Source of the DNA: an uncultured Candidatus Melainabacteria bacterium
GTDB lineage: Bacteria; Cyanobacteriota; Vampirovibrionia; Gastranaerophilales; Gastranaerophilaceae
Direction: 5' to 3'
Assembly: GCA_947364235.1 (NCBI GenBank)
Contig: CANARY010000005.1
Coordinates: forward strand, 144,689 to 208,688
DNA: 64,000 nucleotides
The translations under genes and the position numbers were made by a program. Every line of letters begins with the position of its first letter. Within the stretch, counting starts at the first letter, position 1. This document shows, in pieces, positions 43,009 to 51,883 of this stretch. A model generated the notes under the pieces. It saw only the letters and a program-made list of their open reading frames with translations, made no database searches and was not told where the DNA came from.

Positions 43009-43617
43009 TTAAACTGCTGAAGTTACAACTTTATCGATTAAACCATATTCAACAGCTTCTGCTGCAGAAAGATAATGGTCTCTTTCACAGTCTTCTTTAA
43101 CTTTATCAAACGGCTGGCCAGAGTTTTCCGCCATAATTCCGATTAACATGTCTTTCATTCTCAAAATTTCTTTTGCTTCAAGCTCAATATCAGTTGCTTG
43201 GCCTTTTGCACCTCCTAATGGCTGGTGAATCATAATTCTGGCACTCGGTAAAGCCATTCTCTTACCTTTTGCTCCTGCTGATAAAAGGAAAGCTCCCATA
43301 GAAGCCGCTTCACCAAGACATATTGTTTGAACATCAGCTTTAATTAAGTTCATAGTGTCATAAATTGCCATACCCGCAGTAATTACACCTCCTGGAGAGT
43401 TAATATAAAGCATAATATCTTTTTCAGGGTTTTCACTGTCAAGCAGCAGAAGCTGAGCTACAACAGAATTTGCAACATCATCATCTATTTCTGTACCAAG
43501 AAAAATAATTCTTTCTCTTAAAAGTCTCGAAAAAATATCAAAAGATTTTTCACCTCTTGATGATGATTCTATAACTGTAGGTACATAGCTCAATATCTTC
43601 TTAAAATCTGTTGTCAT
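43009..43617 (-). CDS. clpP: ATP-dependent Clp protease proteolytic subunit
   Basis: A 202-residue ClpP serine protease forming the double-heptamer proteolytic chamber used by ClpX/ClpA/ClpC. The catalytic triad is visible: Ser in [14 protein letters not shown], His in [11 protein letters not shown] and Asp in [12 protein letters not shown]. The N-terminal processing region is short. No clpX or tig is adjacent; it is a single gene. Confidence 0.96.
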   Translation of the reverse strand: MTTDFKKILSYVPTVIESSSRGEKSFDIFSRLLRERIIFLGTEIDDDVANSVVAQLLLLDSENPEKDIMLYINSPGGVITAGMAIYDTMNLIKADVQTICLGEAASMGAFLLSAGAKGKRMALPSARIMIHQPLGGAKGQATDIELEAKEILRMKDMLIGIMAENSGQPFDKVKEDCERDHYLSAAEAVEYGLIDKVVTSAV

Positions 43618-43683
43618 AAATCTCGTCTCCTATTTGTTAAGATTATTTTACAATAAATAAGAGATGTATGCAACTTAGAAAGG

Positions 43684-43965
43684 CTAGTTTTTACCTTTCT
43701 CTTTTTTATCGTTGTTTACTTTATCTTCAACAACGTCACCGCCAACCATTCCTGCTAAGAGTCCTGCTCCGGCAAGACATATTACAGCTGGAGCAAACAC
43801 AAACGAAGCCGCTACAACAGCTCCGGTACCCAAAGTACCGCCGACAATTCTGCCAAATTTACCTCTAAAATTAATTTCAGCAGGAGCATCTTCAGACTGA
43901 ACAGTTTTTACAACTTTCTGCAGCGGTCTTCGATAACTCACACATGACACAGAACTCACTTTCAT
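43684..43965 (-). CDS. Small protein with INFRG tag and glycine-zipper membrane segment
   Basis: The ATG at 43965-43963 is chosen because GGAGG at optimal spacing precedes it; an ATG five codons upstream lies in that Shine-Dalgarno. The 93-residue product begins MKVSSVSCVSY, has EINFRGKFG near residues 33-41 (tag motif, shifted inward), then a Gly/Ala-rich membrane segment (TLGTGAVVAASFVFAPAVI and AGAGLLAGMVGGDVV) and a charged tail. No family recognised. Promoter TTGACC-17-TAGAAT lies upstream. Confidence 0.72.
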   Translation of the reverse strand: MKVSSVSCVSYRRPLQKVVKTVQSEDAPAEINFRGKFGRIVGGTLGTGAVVAASFVFAPAVICLAGAGLLAGMVGGDVVEDKVNNDKKEKGKN

Positions 43966-43992
43966 CACACACACCTCCATGTTATATGTTTT

Positions 43993-44021
43993 ATTCTAAA
44001 ACATGGGAGAATAGAGGTCAA
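43993..44021 (-). promoter_or_regulatory. Sigma-70 promoter of the gene at 43684
   Basis: Minus strand TTGACC (44021-44016), 17 bases, TAGAAT (43998-43993), 27 bases before the ATG. Confidence 0.6.
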
Positions 44022-44034
44022 TAACTCTATATGA

Positions 44035-44262
44035 CTATTTATTTTTAAGAGCATTCTCAAGCGCTTTTTCAAGCACTTCTATTTTAGATTCCAAAACTTT
44101 TACTCTTGAAGAACTTTCTGTCGAAGAAATAGATTCTTTTTCTAACTCGCGTTTATAAGAATTTATTGCAATATTCTTGACTCTAAGCTTAAGCCACATT
44201 AAAAAAATACCAAACAGAGCTCCTGCGCAAAATATTAAAACGTATAAAACATAAGTATTCAT
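44035..44262 (-). CDS. Small bitopic membrane protein with coiled coil
   Basis: From the ATG at 44262, a 75-residue protein with an N-terminal transmembrane helix (YVLYVLIFCAGALFGIFLMWL) and a cytoplasmic Lys/Glu-rich coiled coil (RVKVLESKIEVLEKALENAL). The open frame has an upstream TTG without a Shine-Dalgarno. This layout is like LapA-type or YtxH-like small membrane proteins, but no specific family is identified. It is divergent from flhB, 70 bases away. Confidence 0.6.
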   Translation of the reverse strand: MNTYVLYVLIFCAGALFGIFLMWLKLRVKNIAINSYKRELEKESISSTESSSRVKVLESKIEVLEKALENALKNK

Positions 44263-44332
44263 AAGAATATTATACAACAAATCAAGGTTTATGGTAGAAT
44301 AATATTAAGAGAAAATCCAACCGAGGCAGCTA

Positions 44333-45400
44333 ATGGGAGATGAAGATAAACAATTTGATGCCACGCCCCAAAAGTTAGAAAGAGCAAGAAAAGAAGGGCA
44401 GGTAGTAAAATCTAAAGACGTGTCAACAGCATTGTCTTTACTAGTCATGTTTTCTTTCATAAATATGCTTGCTCCAATTATCTGGAAACTCATTGTAGGG
44501 CTTTTTAAGACCCTTTATGAACAAATTCCAAACCAGCATGTCGAAACAGTCGGGCTTACTTATATGCTTACTGTAACTTTAATCCCTGCAGCTGTAATAA
44601 TCGGCTCAATACTTTTCGTAGCAGCTTTTGTAGCGATTTTAGGAGATTTTATACAAGTTGGACCGCTCGTAGCAACAGCTCCTCTTGTTCCCAAACTAGA
44701 CAAACTTAATCCAACTAAGTACTTCAAAAACTTGTTTCAAGTCAAAACACTTTTTGAACTATTTAAAAACATTGTAAAAGTAGTAATTCTAGGCCTAGTT
44801 GGCTGGAGCGTATACAGCGCTCACTTGGAAAGCATTCTCATGCTTGCTGCTATTGATAATAACTTTGCAGTCATGATTGAATTTGGTAAGTTAATTGTAG
44901 AGTTTATATACAAAGCTTGTATAGCCTTTCTTATAATTGCAGCAGCTGACTATGGAGTTACAAAATGGAAATTTCTAAAAGATCAAAAAATGTCTTTCAA
45001 AGAAATTAAAGATGAATACAAAAACTCCGAAGGCGACCCTCACGTTAAAGCAGCTTTAAGACAAAGACGCATGCAAATGCTTCAGCAAGGCGCAATGGAT
45101 TCAGTTCCGGAAGCAGATTTTGTAGTAAGAAACCCGACCCACGTTGCCTGTGCAATGAAATATGACGCAGAAACAATGCAATCTCCAACCTTGACTTGCA
45201 AAGGAACAGAACTTATCGCAAAGAAAATCATTGAAATCGCGATCCAGCACAACGTTCCAGTTATCGATAACGCACCTGTTGCCAGAGCTTTATTTAGAAT
45301 GGTTGATTTAAATCAGCAGATTCCTCCGGAGCTTTATAAAGCTGTTGCAGAAATTCTGTTGTTTGTATATAACCTCAAAGGTAAAAATCAAAATATGTAA
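44333..45400 (+). CDS. flhB: Flagellar export gate protein FlhB
   Basis: A 355-residue FlhB, the substrate-specificity switch of the flagellar type III export gate. It begins with the charged region GDEDKQFDATPQKLERARKEGQVVKSKD, has four transmembrane helices (about 35-55, 85-110, 145-160, 185-205), and a cytoplasmic domain with the self-cleavage site VVRNPTHVACAMKYD. It lies 70 bases upstream of the fliA-type sigma gene and probably shares its transcript. Confidence 0.95.
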   Translation: MGDEDKQFDATPQKLERARKEGQVVKSKDVSTALSLLVMFSFINMLAPIIWKLIVGLFKTLYEQIPNQHVETVGLTYMLTVTLIPAAVIIGSILFVAAFVAILGDFIQVGPLVATAPLVPKLDKLNPTKYFKNLFQVKTLFELFKNIVKVVILGLVGWSVYSAHLESILMLAAIDNNFAVMIEFGKLIVEFIYKACIAFLIIAAADYGVTKWKFLKDQKMSFKEIKDEYKNSEGDPHVKAALRQRRMQMLQQGAMDSVPEADFVVRNPTHVACAMKYDAETMQSPTLTCKGTELIAKKIIEIAIQHNVPVIDNAPVARALFRMVDLNQQIPPELYKAVAEILLFVYNLKGKNQNM

Positions 45401-45470
45401 CAATTATTTACTTCTTGATAATTTTGCAAAATCAAGGTAATATAAAATAAGGTTAGTTTAATAAGAAAAG

Positions 45471-46160
45471 ATGGATAATAAAACTTTAATCAAACAATAC
45501 GTTGGTATTGTACAAAAAATTGCAAGAGTTGAGCATAGGCGTATACCGAACCACATGATTGAGTATGAAGAGCTGGTTAGTATAGGTATTATTGCCATAC
45601 AAACTTTGATTAAAGGAAAAACAGAAGAACAGCTGGCACGTTACAATGATGCTTATGTTGGAACTGCAGTTAAATGGGCTATCCGCAATGAATTAAGGCA
45701 TCGTTATAAGTGGTATACTCTTAAACATAAAAAAGAAGAAAATTCCGAAGACAGCTATGTCTCAGATGCAGTTGCATCCAGCGATAATTCTGATGATATG
45801 GGTTTCAGCATTTCTCCTACAAAAGTAAGAGAAGCCGTTTATGAAACAATCCTTTCCATTGACGGTCTTGCCGCTGCAGCAACTGATAATGCTTCGCCTT
45901 TTGATTTTATTAAAGACACCTCGGCTATGCCTGATGAAAAAGCCGAAATCGTTGAAATGAGCAAGCTTATCAAACAAGCAATCGCAAAACTGCCTCAAAA
46001 AGAACGTACTGTTGTTGAATATCGTTTTTATAGAAACATGCAGGCAAAAGATATCGCAAATATGATTGGACTTTCTCCATCACGAATTACAAGAATTATC
46101 CAATTTTCTCTAAACCAGATTAGAGAGTATTTAAAATCTAAAGGCAGAGAAGATTACTAG
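45471..46160 (+). CDS. fliA: Sigma-70 family factor, FliA (sigma-28) type
   Basis: A 229-residue sigma factor. Region 2 (residues 1-75) has EYEELVSIGIIAIQTLI and VKWAIRNELRHRY; region 4 (165-225) has LPQKERTVVEYRFYRNMQAKDIANMIGLSPSRITRIIQ. The middle is divergent and a canonical region 3 is not obvious. Its position after flhB and size favour the flagellar sigma factor rather than a general one; the window also holds a promoter with the exact sigma-28 consensus at 58445. The class assignment is inference from context. Confidence 0.8.
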   Translation: MDNKTLIKQYVGIVQKIARVEHRRIPNHMIEYEELVSIGIIAIQTLIKGKTEEQLARYNDAYVGTAVKWAIRNELRHRYKWYTLKHKKEENSEDSYVSDAVASSDNSDDMGFSISPTKVREAVYETILSIDGLAAAATDNASPFDFIKDTSAMPDEKAEIVEMSKLIKQAIAKLPQKERTVVEYRFYRNMQAKDIANMIGLSPSRITRIIQFSLNQIREYLKSKGREDY

Positions 46161-46202
46161 GGTTAAAAATGTATTTGACCGGTACTTAGACGTACTTAGC
46201 AA

Positions 46203-46769
46203 CTATCCTCTGTATGCTGTTAAAATACCGCCAGGGACTTCAACTATTGCATATTGAAACTCTTCATCTGCGTCAACTGCATCAATAAAAGTCTGAACTT
46301 TTTCTGCATGAGAAGTAATATTATCAGCAACAATCATCGCTTTAGAAGTTAAATGCGGCTTGATAAGCTCAAAATATTTAACGTACTCGCGTTTATTTGC
46401 ATCGATAAAAACAAAATCAAACTTTTCATTCTCATCGAATCCTTCAATAATTTCGCACGCTGAACCTTGAAGCGGTCTTACAACATCAATTACTCCGCAG
46501 GTTTTGAAATTTTCAATCGCAATACTCTGACGTTTCTCATAATATTCAATAGTTGTAAGCCTGCCGCCTGTTTCTTTCAAGGCTTTCGCAAGCCATAAGC
46601 CTGAATATCCGTTTGAAGTACCAATTTCAAGAGCGTTTTTTACCCCCATCATTTTCACGAACGTATTAAGCAAAACACCAGTTACTCTTGGAACATTCCA
46701 GAAATCTTTTTGAGTTTTTTCCAGCTCAGCTAATACGCCGGCTGTTGTTTCATCCATTAATATATCCAT
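46203..46769 (-). CDS. SAM-dependent O-methyltransferase (CCoAOMT-like)
   Basis: A 188-residue class I methyltransferase similar to the small bacterial O-methyltransferase family: ALEIGTSNGYSGLWLAKAL (SAM motif), TIEYYEKR (acidic residue binding ribose), FDFVFIDANKREYVKYF and MIVADNITSHA (metal-binding Asp-Asn). The family usually methylates catechol-like hydroxyls, but the acceptor here is unknown. It follows the beta-propeller gene by 6 bases. Confidence 0.88.
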   Translation of the reverse strand: MDILMDETTAGVLAELEKTQKDFWNVPRVTGVLLNTFVKMMGVKNALEIGTSNGYSGLWLAKALKETGGRLTTIEYYEKRQSIAIENFKTCGVIDVVRPLQGSACEIIEGFDENEKFDFVFIDANKREYVKYFELIKPHLTSKAMIVADNITSHAEKVQTFIDAVDADEEFQYAIVEVPGGILTAYRG

Positions 46770-46775
46770 ATCTAC

Positions 46776-48218
46776 CTAGTTAAATAATGTAACTTTATTT
46801 GTGATAACCACCGATTTTATCGGTATATTCAGCTTATAAGATTTCAAAAGTTTTCCTTTTGATAAATCTATTAATGAATAGAGGTTATTTTTCACGTCTA
46901 CAACCAATGCCATAGATGTATTTTCAATAAGCTTTAAACCTGATGAAAAACCTCCTGTTTCAAGTTCTATTTTACCTAAAACAGAATCATTATCCAGATT
47001 TATTCTCTGAATTTCATTATTTTGAGCTCCTAAGATATACAAAGTTTTATCATACTGAAGCATTGATATCGGTTTATTTACTGTTGTAAATTCATTCACA
47101 AGCCCTAATGTATCATAATCTACAATCGCAATTCTGCTTTTTGTTCTGCTGGATAAATAAATTTTATTATTATTAAAAGCAATGGCAGAAACGTTAGGAA
47201 ATCTTCCTATATCTTTCAGCTCATACTCATTTTTCAGCTCGATTGCCCAAACTTCATTTTTAAGCTTATCAACATAAAAAAGCTTATCTTCTTTTAGTAA
47301 AAGTTTTTCACAATATCCATTAATTCTAATTTTTTTAGAAAGAGTCATTGCATTCAAATCAATCACAAAAATTGTTGAAGCTGAAGGTGAAGTTACATAA
47401 GCAATATTATTTGCTTCATCCAGCAAAATTTCTTCTGGATTAGAAGGAAGGTTTATTTGTTTAATAAATCTTGAATCTGCAACAGAAATAATATCAATAA
47501 AAGGTCTGTCATAAGTTGTTACAAGCAAAAACTTTCCGTTATTTACAGCTTTAACATCAACCGGAATTGATTTTTGAGCAAGAGCATAAGATGGAACCGC
47601 TCTTGCAGGTTCAACTACCTGAATATTTTTAGAATAGTTTGTTGTAACAAATAAAATTTTGTTTTTAAGCTGTGAAATTAACCCTTGCTGAAAATCGGGT
47701 TCAGCATCAGCAAGAAAACTTTCGTACGACTCGTCATTTTCTACACGAATCATGTCTTCATTTTTAGTATCAATCTTTAAATTACCAATAATCCCTTTTA
47801 TATTTTCAGGAACAATTAATCCGCTTGGAACAAGCATATCCTGCGGAAGCAGACCTGTTCTTACCTGCAAAGGCGGATTTGACATGTGCAGTACTGTACG
47901 ATGCCCTTCTCCATCTGACAAAACTTTTAAAAGAACAAAATCGTTATTAAATATTACGACATCCGGCTTTTGTTTCAGCTCTTGATTTGCAGGAAAAGAT
48001 TCTTTTATCTTCAAACTTTTTACATCAGAAAACAATGACGGATACAAAGGCAGATAAATTGTGTTATCAGGAAATATTATAACTCCGTCAAATCTTATAT
48101 CAGCCTGAGGAACTTTTTCCTGAATGTAGTTTCTTACTTCAACAGGAATTTTCGCTGCAAAAACATTAGTACAGCTTATTAATAAAATCGTAAGTAATAT
48201 TAAGAACTTCCGCATCAT
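46776..48218 (-). CDS. Exported beta-propeller (YncE/YVTN-like) protein, possible lipoprotein
   Basis: A 480-residue protein with an N-terminal signal (FLILLTILLISCTNVFAA); LISC could be a lipobox or cleavage may occur after VFA. Residues 190-480 contain blade-like repeats (FLLVTTYDRPFIDIISVADS, NNIAYVTSPSASTIFVIDLN, NKIYLSSRTKSRIAIVDYD) of a YVTN-type propeller. Such proteins act in surface binding or redox-related periplasmic roles; no catalytic residues are evident. It is in a minus-strand group with the O-methyltransferase. Confidence 0.82.
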   Translation of the reverse strand: MMRKFLILLTILLISCTNVFAAKIPVEVRNYIQEKVPQADIRFDGVIIFPDNTIYLPLYPSLFSDVKSLKIKESFPANQELKQKPDVVIFNNDFVLLKVLSDGEGHRTVLHMSNPPLQVRTGLLPQDMLVPSGLIVPENIKGIIGNLKIDTKNEDMIRVENDESYESFLADAEPDFQQGLISQLKNKILFVTTNYSKNIQVVEPARAVPSYALAQKSIPVDVKAVNNGKFLLVTTYDRPFIDIISVADSRFIKQINLPSNPEEILLDEANNIAYVTSPSASTIFVIDLNAMTLSKKIRINGYCEKLLLKEDKLFYVDKLKNEVWAIELKNEYELKDIGRFPNVSAIAFNNNKIYLSSRTKSRIAIVDYDTLGLVNEFTTVNKPISMLQYDKTLYILGAQNNEIQRINLDNDSVLGKIELETGGFSSGLKLIENTSMALVVDVKNNLYSLIDLSKGKLLKSYKLNIPIKSVVITNKVTLFN

Positions 48219-48261
48219 CTCTCCAGTGTTTTTCTATAACCCTATTTTACCATAAGATGTA

Positions 48262-49386
48262 TTATTTAAAAACACCTTTGATACGTTCTTTTACAGAACC
48301 TTTTGCTTTGCGCCCTTCTTGAATTTCGTAAAGCTTCTGATAAAGCGCTTTTTCTTCATTAGAAATATGCGCAGGAGTTTTTACAGTAACTACTACAACA
48401 TGCTCGCCTCTTATAGATGGTTTTGAAAGGTTTGGCACTCCTGCATTTCTAATCTTAACCGCTTCACCGGTCTGAATCCCCGCAGGTATTGAAACTTGTT
48501 TATCACCGTCAAGAGTTTTAATTGTAACAGTATCTCCAAGAACTGCTTGTGCCGGAGAAATATCAAGTTTTGTAAACACATTCATACCATCGCGTTTATA
48601 ATAAGGAGAAGGTTTAACATGGATAACAACATATAAATCTCCTGCAACACCGCCGTTTTTACCTGCATCACCTTCTTGAGAAAGCCTCATGCGCGAACCA
48701 TTATCAACCCCTGCCGGTATTTTTAAATCAACTTTCTTCTCAACAGTTTTTCTGCCTTCTCCATGACAATCAGTACAAGGATCAGAAATTACCGTACCTT
48801 TTCCATGACAATGAGGACAAGTAACAATTTGCGTAAAATGCCCGAGAACAGTTCTCGTTGTCTGCTGTATAGAACCAGAACCTCCGCAAGTTTTGCAAGT
48901 CTCGGGTTTTGAACCTTCTTTCGCTCCAGTACCTTTACAAGCAGCGCATGTTTCAAGATGGTCAATCTTGAGTTCTTTATTTAAACCAAAAACAGCTTCT
49001 TCAAATTCTAACTCAATATCAAGCCTCAAGTCATCACCGCGCTGAGGTGCATTCGGGTCTTGCCTTCTGCTTCCGCCTCCAAAACCAAATCCGCCAAAGA
49101 AAGAATTGAACACTTCATCTAAATCGCCAAAACCGCCCGCAAAAGGACCTTGAGTATTAAATCCTGCATTTTTAAGCCCGTCTTCTCCGAATCTATCATA
49201 AGTAGCACGCTTGTCATCATCCATCAAAGTTTCATAAGCTTTACCCAGCTCTTTAAACTTTGCTTCAGCTTCAGGAGCTTTATTTACATCAGGGTGCCAT
49301 TTTCGCGCCATTTTACGAAATGCACTTTTTATTTCATCTTTAGAAGCGTTTTTTTCGACGCCTAATATTTCATAATAATCACTCAT
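48262..49386 (-). CDS. dnaJ: Chaperone DnaJ
   Basis: A 374-residue DnaJ co-chaperone. The J domain has [12 protein letters not shown] and the essential HPD (KWHPDVNK); a Gly/Phe-rich segment follows ([10 protein letters not shown]); four zinc-finger repeats are [24 protein letters not shown] and CTDCHGEG; the C-terminal substrate domain is complete. It is 42 bases after grpE. dnaK is not in the cluster. Confidence 0.96.
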   Translation of the reverse strand: MSDYYEILGVEKNASKDEIKSAFRKMARKWHPDVNKAPEAEAKFKELGKAYETLMDDDKRATYDRFGEDGLKNAGFNTQGPFAGGFGDLDEVFNSFFGGFGFGGGSRRQDPNAPQRGDDLRLDIELEFEEAVFGLNKELKIDHLETCAACKGTGAKEGSKPETCKTCGGSGSIQQTTRTVLGHFTQIVTCPHCHGKGTVISDPCTDCHGEGRKTVEKKVDLKIPAGVDNGSRMRLSQEGDAGKNGGVAGDLYVVIHVKPSPYYKRDGMNVFTKLDISPAQAVLGDTVTIKTLDGDKQVSIPAGIQTGEAVKIRNAGVPNLSKPSIRGEHVVVVTVKTPAHISNEEKALYQKLYEIQEGRKAKGSVKERIKGVFK

Positions 49387-49428
49387 CGCTATTCAATATT
49401 TCCTTATATTTACTTACCCTTTACCCCT

Positions 49429-50010
49429 TTACCCCTCAGCAACTGCTACATTTACAAGAGTCGGTCTCAAAACTTTATCACCAAGCTTATATCCCTTTTG
49501 AAGCTCTGCAATAATCGTATGCTCAGGTTTTTCAGAAGTAGGAGTCTGCATTACAGCTTCGTGGAAATTCGGGTCAAAAGTTTCGCCTTCAGCTTTTATT
49601 GACTCAAGCCCTGCTTTTGTAAGCACATCTGTAAAGTTTTTATATGCCAGGTTATAGCATTCTTTAACTTTATCACAGTCTTCTACTGTTTCAATAGCTT
49701 TCAAACCGCGTTCAAAATTATCAAGCACTTCAATCATTTTTTTAAGAGTGTTTTCTGCTCCATATTTCAAAAGCGCTTCTTTCTCCTGCTCCTGGCGTTT
49801 TCTGTAATTATCAAAATCAGCTGCCAGCCTTATGTATTGATTATTTAAAGTATCGTACTTTTCCTGAAGCGGGTTGACTTCTTCTTGTTGAAGAGCTTCT
49901 TCTGCTTCAATTTCTGTATTTTCAGCAGCAATTTTTTCTTCGTCTGCTTTTATCTCTTCAGTGTTTTCAATCTTTTCTTCTTCGTTGTTTCCTTTGAATG
50001 GATTTTTCAT
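49429..50010 (-). CDS. grpE: Nucleotide exchange factor GrpE
   Basis: A 193-residue GrpE, the nucleotide exchange factor of DnaK. An acidic Glu-rich N-terminus (about 60 residues) precedes the long dimerisation helix (LAADFDNYRKRQEQEKEALLK region) and the beta-domain ending TPTSEKPEHTII and KGYKLGDKVLRPTLVNVA. Order grpE-dnaJ on the minus strand. No HrcA/CIRCE element was found upstream. Confidence 0.95.
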   Translation of the reverse strand: MKNPFKGNNEEEKIENTEEIKADEEKIAAENTEIEAEEALQQEEVNPLQEKYDTLNNQYIRLAADFDNYRKRQEQEKEALLKYGAENTLKKMIEVLDNFERGLKAIETVEDCDKVKECYNLAYKNFTDVLTKAGLESIKAEGETFDPNFHEAVMQTPTSEKPEHTIIAELQKGYKLGDKVLRPTLVNVAVAEG

Positions 50011-50096
50011 AATAAAATTTCTCCCCTAAAAAATATTATATACAATAATTATACGTTATCAAATCGTACATGGTGATAAATTTTATTTTTTCTTAA

Positions 50097-50355
50097 TTAT
50101 TGGCACTGCGCTTCTTCTAAGTTGAGAAGTATGATTATAAGAGGTGAGCTTTCTTTTGCTACATCTGCGTCTCTTAAAGTCGAACGAGAAGACAAAATGT
50201 TTTCATAATGCGTGTTAATTTCTTCTAAAGCGCTTTCTAAGCGATTCTGACACGCGCCGAGTAACAATTCATAATAGTATTACTATTATAAGAAAAGCCT
50301 GATACGAATCCGCCGTCATATTGTATGTTAACCGCACCCGTTACGTAACAATTGG
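50097..50355 (-). pseudogene. Remnant of a GLUG-type flagellin gene
   Basis: Within a 435-base stretch without an intact gene, minus-strand translation from about 50353 reads NCYVTGAVNIQYDGG then FVSGFSYNSNTIMNCYSARV, a GLUG-repeat pattern, before a stop. In another frame directly following is QNRLESALEEI, STLRDADVAKESS, the flagellin C-terminal signature, which then decays and stops at 50099. No start codon or N-terminal region is left. It therefore looks like the tail of a second GLUG flagellin with a deletion and frameshift joining repeat domain to C-terminal helix. Confidence 0.8.
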
Positions 50356-50369
50356 ATTTTCAAACTCAA

Positions 50370-50397
50370 ACCCCTTTCCAGAAATCCGGAAAGGGGT
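50370..50397 (-). terminator. Hairpin downstream of the phosphodiester glycosidase gene
   Basis: ACCCCTTTCC (50370-50379) pairs with GGAAAGGGGT (50388-50397), followed on the minus strand by a modest T-rich tail. Probably the terminator of the gene ending at 50446. Confidence 0.6.
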
Positions 50398-50445
50398 AGT
50401 TTGTTTACTTCCATAGGGGTATATATGTATTATGGAAAATAAATT

Positions 50446-51660
50446 CTAAGTTAAATTTTTTCTTACCATAAGTGTATGTGATAGAGGAATCCCGCCTTGC
50501 ACAGCAGGTTTATTTACAACTTTGCCTTTTATGTACATAACTGTTGAACCGCCGCCGTCAAGGTTCATAGCATTTACACATCCGAACTCTTTCATTAAAT
50601 TTGCAAGTTCTATAAGCGTAAGACCGATTGATGCGCCTTCTCTACCATCAGCTGTAAGCATTATTAAGTTGTTATCACGTGTATATCCAATTGCTGTTCG
50701 CGGATTTCTTCCGCCGATTGCTCCGAGCTTTTGAGCTGTCATATCTACATAAACATCTCCATTTTTGACAAGATACGGACCGCCGCCTATTATATGATTA
50801 ACATCTCTCCACTCAGGGTTTATTTTGACATCAAGTTTAAATTTTTTAGCTTTAATAATTGTATCTAAATTCTTCTGTGAACCTACTATTACAAATCCGT
50901 TTTCTGGAATTTTATTACTGGTATAAGAAGCTTTTATGAGCTTACCGTTCGATATTACGAGCTGTTTACCATACTTCGGAGAAGGCGGAGAATATTCTCC
51001 CCAATCCGGCGTATAAACGATTGTATGTGTTGACAACATTCTAGGCTGATTGATATTATCAATTTTTAACCCTCCATTGTTAGTAACTACAGAAGCTCTC
51101 AGCTGAACCCTTGCCATATCAAACCCGTTATCGAAAATACCCATTGCAACTCTGTCATATATCGGGCCTGTGTAAACCTTTTTACTTATCATCAAAGTAC
51201 CGAGAGGAACTCCTGTTTGGGGTTTAAAATACCCTCCGTTTATTGCAACGATTGCATTGTTCCTGTCAGCAATCGATGATATTTTAGATCTTGATGCCAG
51301 TTTTGTTGACGCTATTGCAGGTTCTATGACTAAATTATCATTAACTCCGCGTGACAACTCAACTATATTAATCCTTACAGGTTTACCATTATAAAATCTT
51401 ATCATTCTGACATGTTTAACACCTTTTTCTATTTCTACTACTGTTGAATTTTTATACTTTCCGGATATTTCGTCTTCAAATATTTCTTCGTAATTTACCT
51501 GCGGTTTGGGCGAAATTCCTGTTATATATCCTAAATCTTTGGCAGATAACAATGTATTTTGTGTTAGCAAAAGACAAATAGCAATACCTATTCCTGCCGC
51601 ACTAGCAGCCGTCTTTTCAAACTGGGGTCTCTGTACAAGTATTGTATCCATTGCTCTCAC
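50446..51660 (-). CDS. Phosphodiester glycosidase (NAGPA/DUF2233) family protein
   Basis: A 404-residue protein with an N-terminal membrane anchor or signal (AASAAGIGIAICLLLTQN, about 18-35) and a C-terminal domain of the NAGPA family, with IVAINGGYFKPQTGVPLG, DVNHIIGGGPYLVKNGD, GGRNPRTAIGYTRDN and AMNLDGGGSTVMYIKG. Human NAGPA removes GlcNAc from a phosphodiester; bacterial members are thought to act on cell-wall or exopolysaccharide phosphodiesters outside the membrane. The acidic/Asn residues of the GGGP and DGGGST motifs are kept. A good sigma-70 promoter is upstream. Confidence 0.85.
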   Translation of the reverse strand: MRAMDTILVQRPQFEKTAASAAGIGIAICLLLTQNTLLSAKDLGYITGISPKPQVNYEEIFEDEISGKYKNSTVVEIEKGVKHVRMIRFYNGKPVRINIVELSRGVNDNLVIEPAIASTKLASRSKISSIADRNNAIVAINGGYFKPQTGVPLGTLMISKKVYTGPIYDRVAMGIFDNGFDMARVQLRASVVTNNGGLKIDNINQPRMLSTHTIVYTPDWGEYSPPSPKYGKQLVISNGKLIKASYTSNKIPENGFVIVGSQKNLDTIIKAKKFKLDVKINPEWRDVNHIIGGGPYLVKNGDVYVDMTAQKLGAIGGRNPRTAIGYTRDNNLIMLTADGREGASIGLTLIELANLMKEFGCVNAMNLDGGGSTVMYIKGKVVNKPAVQGGIPLSHTLMVRKNLT

Positions 51661-51759
51661 CGCTATGTTTTAAGTAACAGATACCTTTTTTATTTAAGAG
51701 TGGTGTGGGGCTATAACACTCCGGTTGGTTAAATGTATTCGGATTTACCATCCATTTTT

Positions 51760-51788
51760 ATTATAACATACACTTAATTAGTTCTCAA
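51760..51788 (-). promoter_or_regulatory. Sigma-70 promoter of the phosphodiester glycosidase gene
   Basis: Minus strand TTGAGA (51788-51783), 17 bases, TATAAT (51765-51760); the leader is about 95 bases and can form a GAGTG/CACTC hairpin. Confidence 0.7.
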
Positions 51789-51883
51789 GGGTTCAAACAT
51801 AAGAAATAATAATACTTTTGAATTATTTTTAAAACGTATCAAATACACTTAATCACATTTTCTGTTTTTGTTATAATTTAAAT

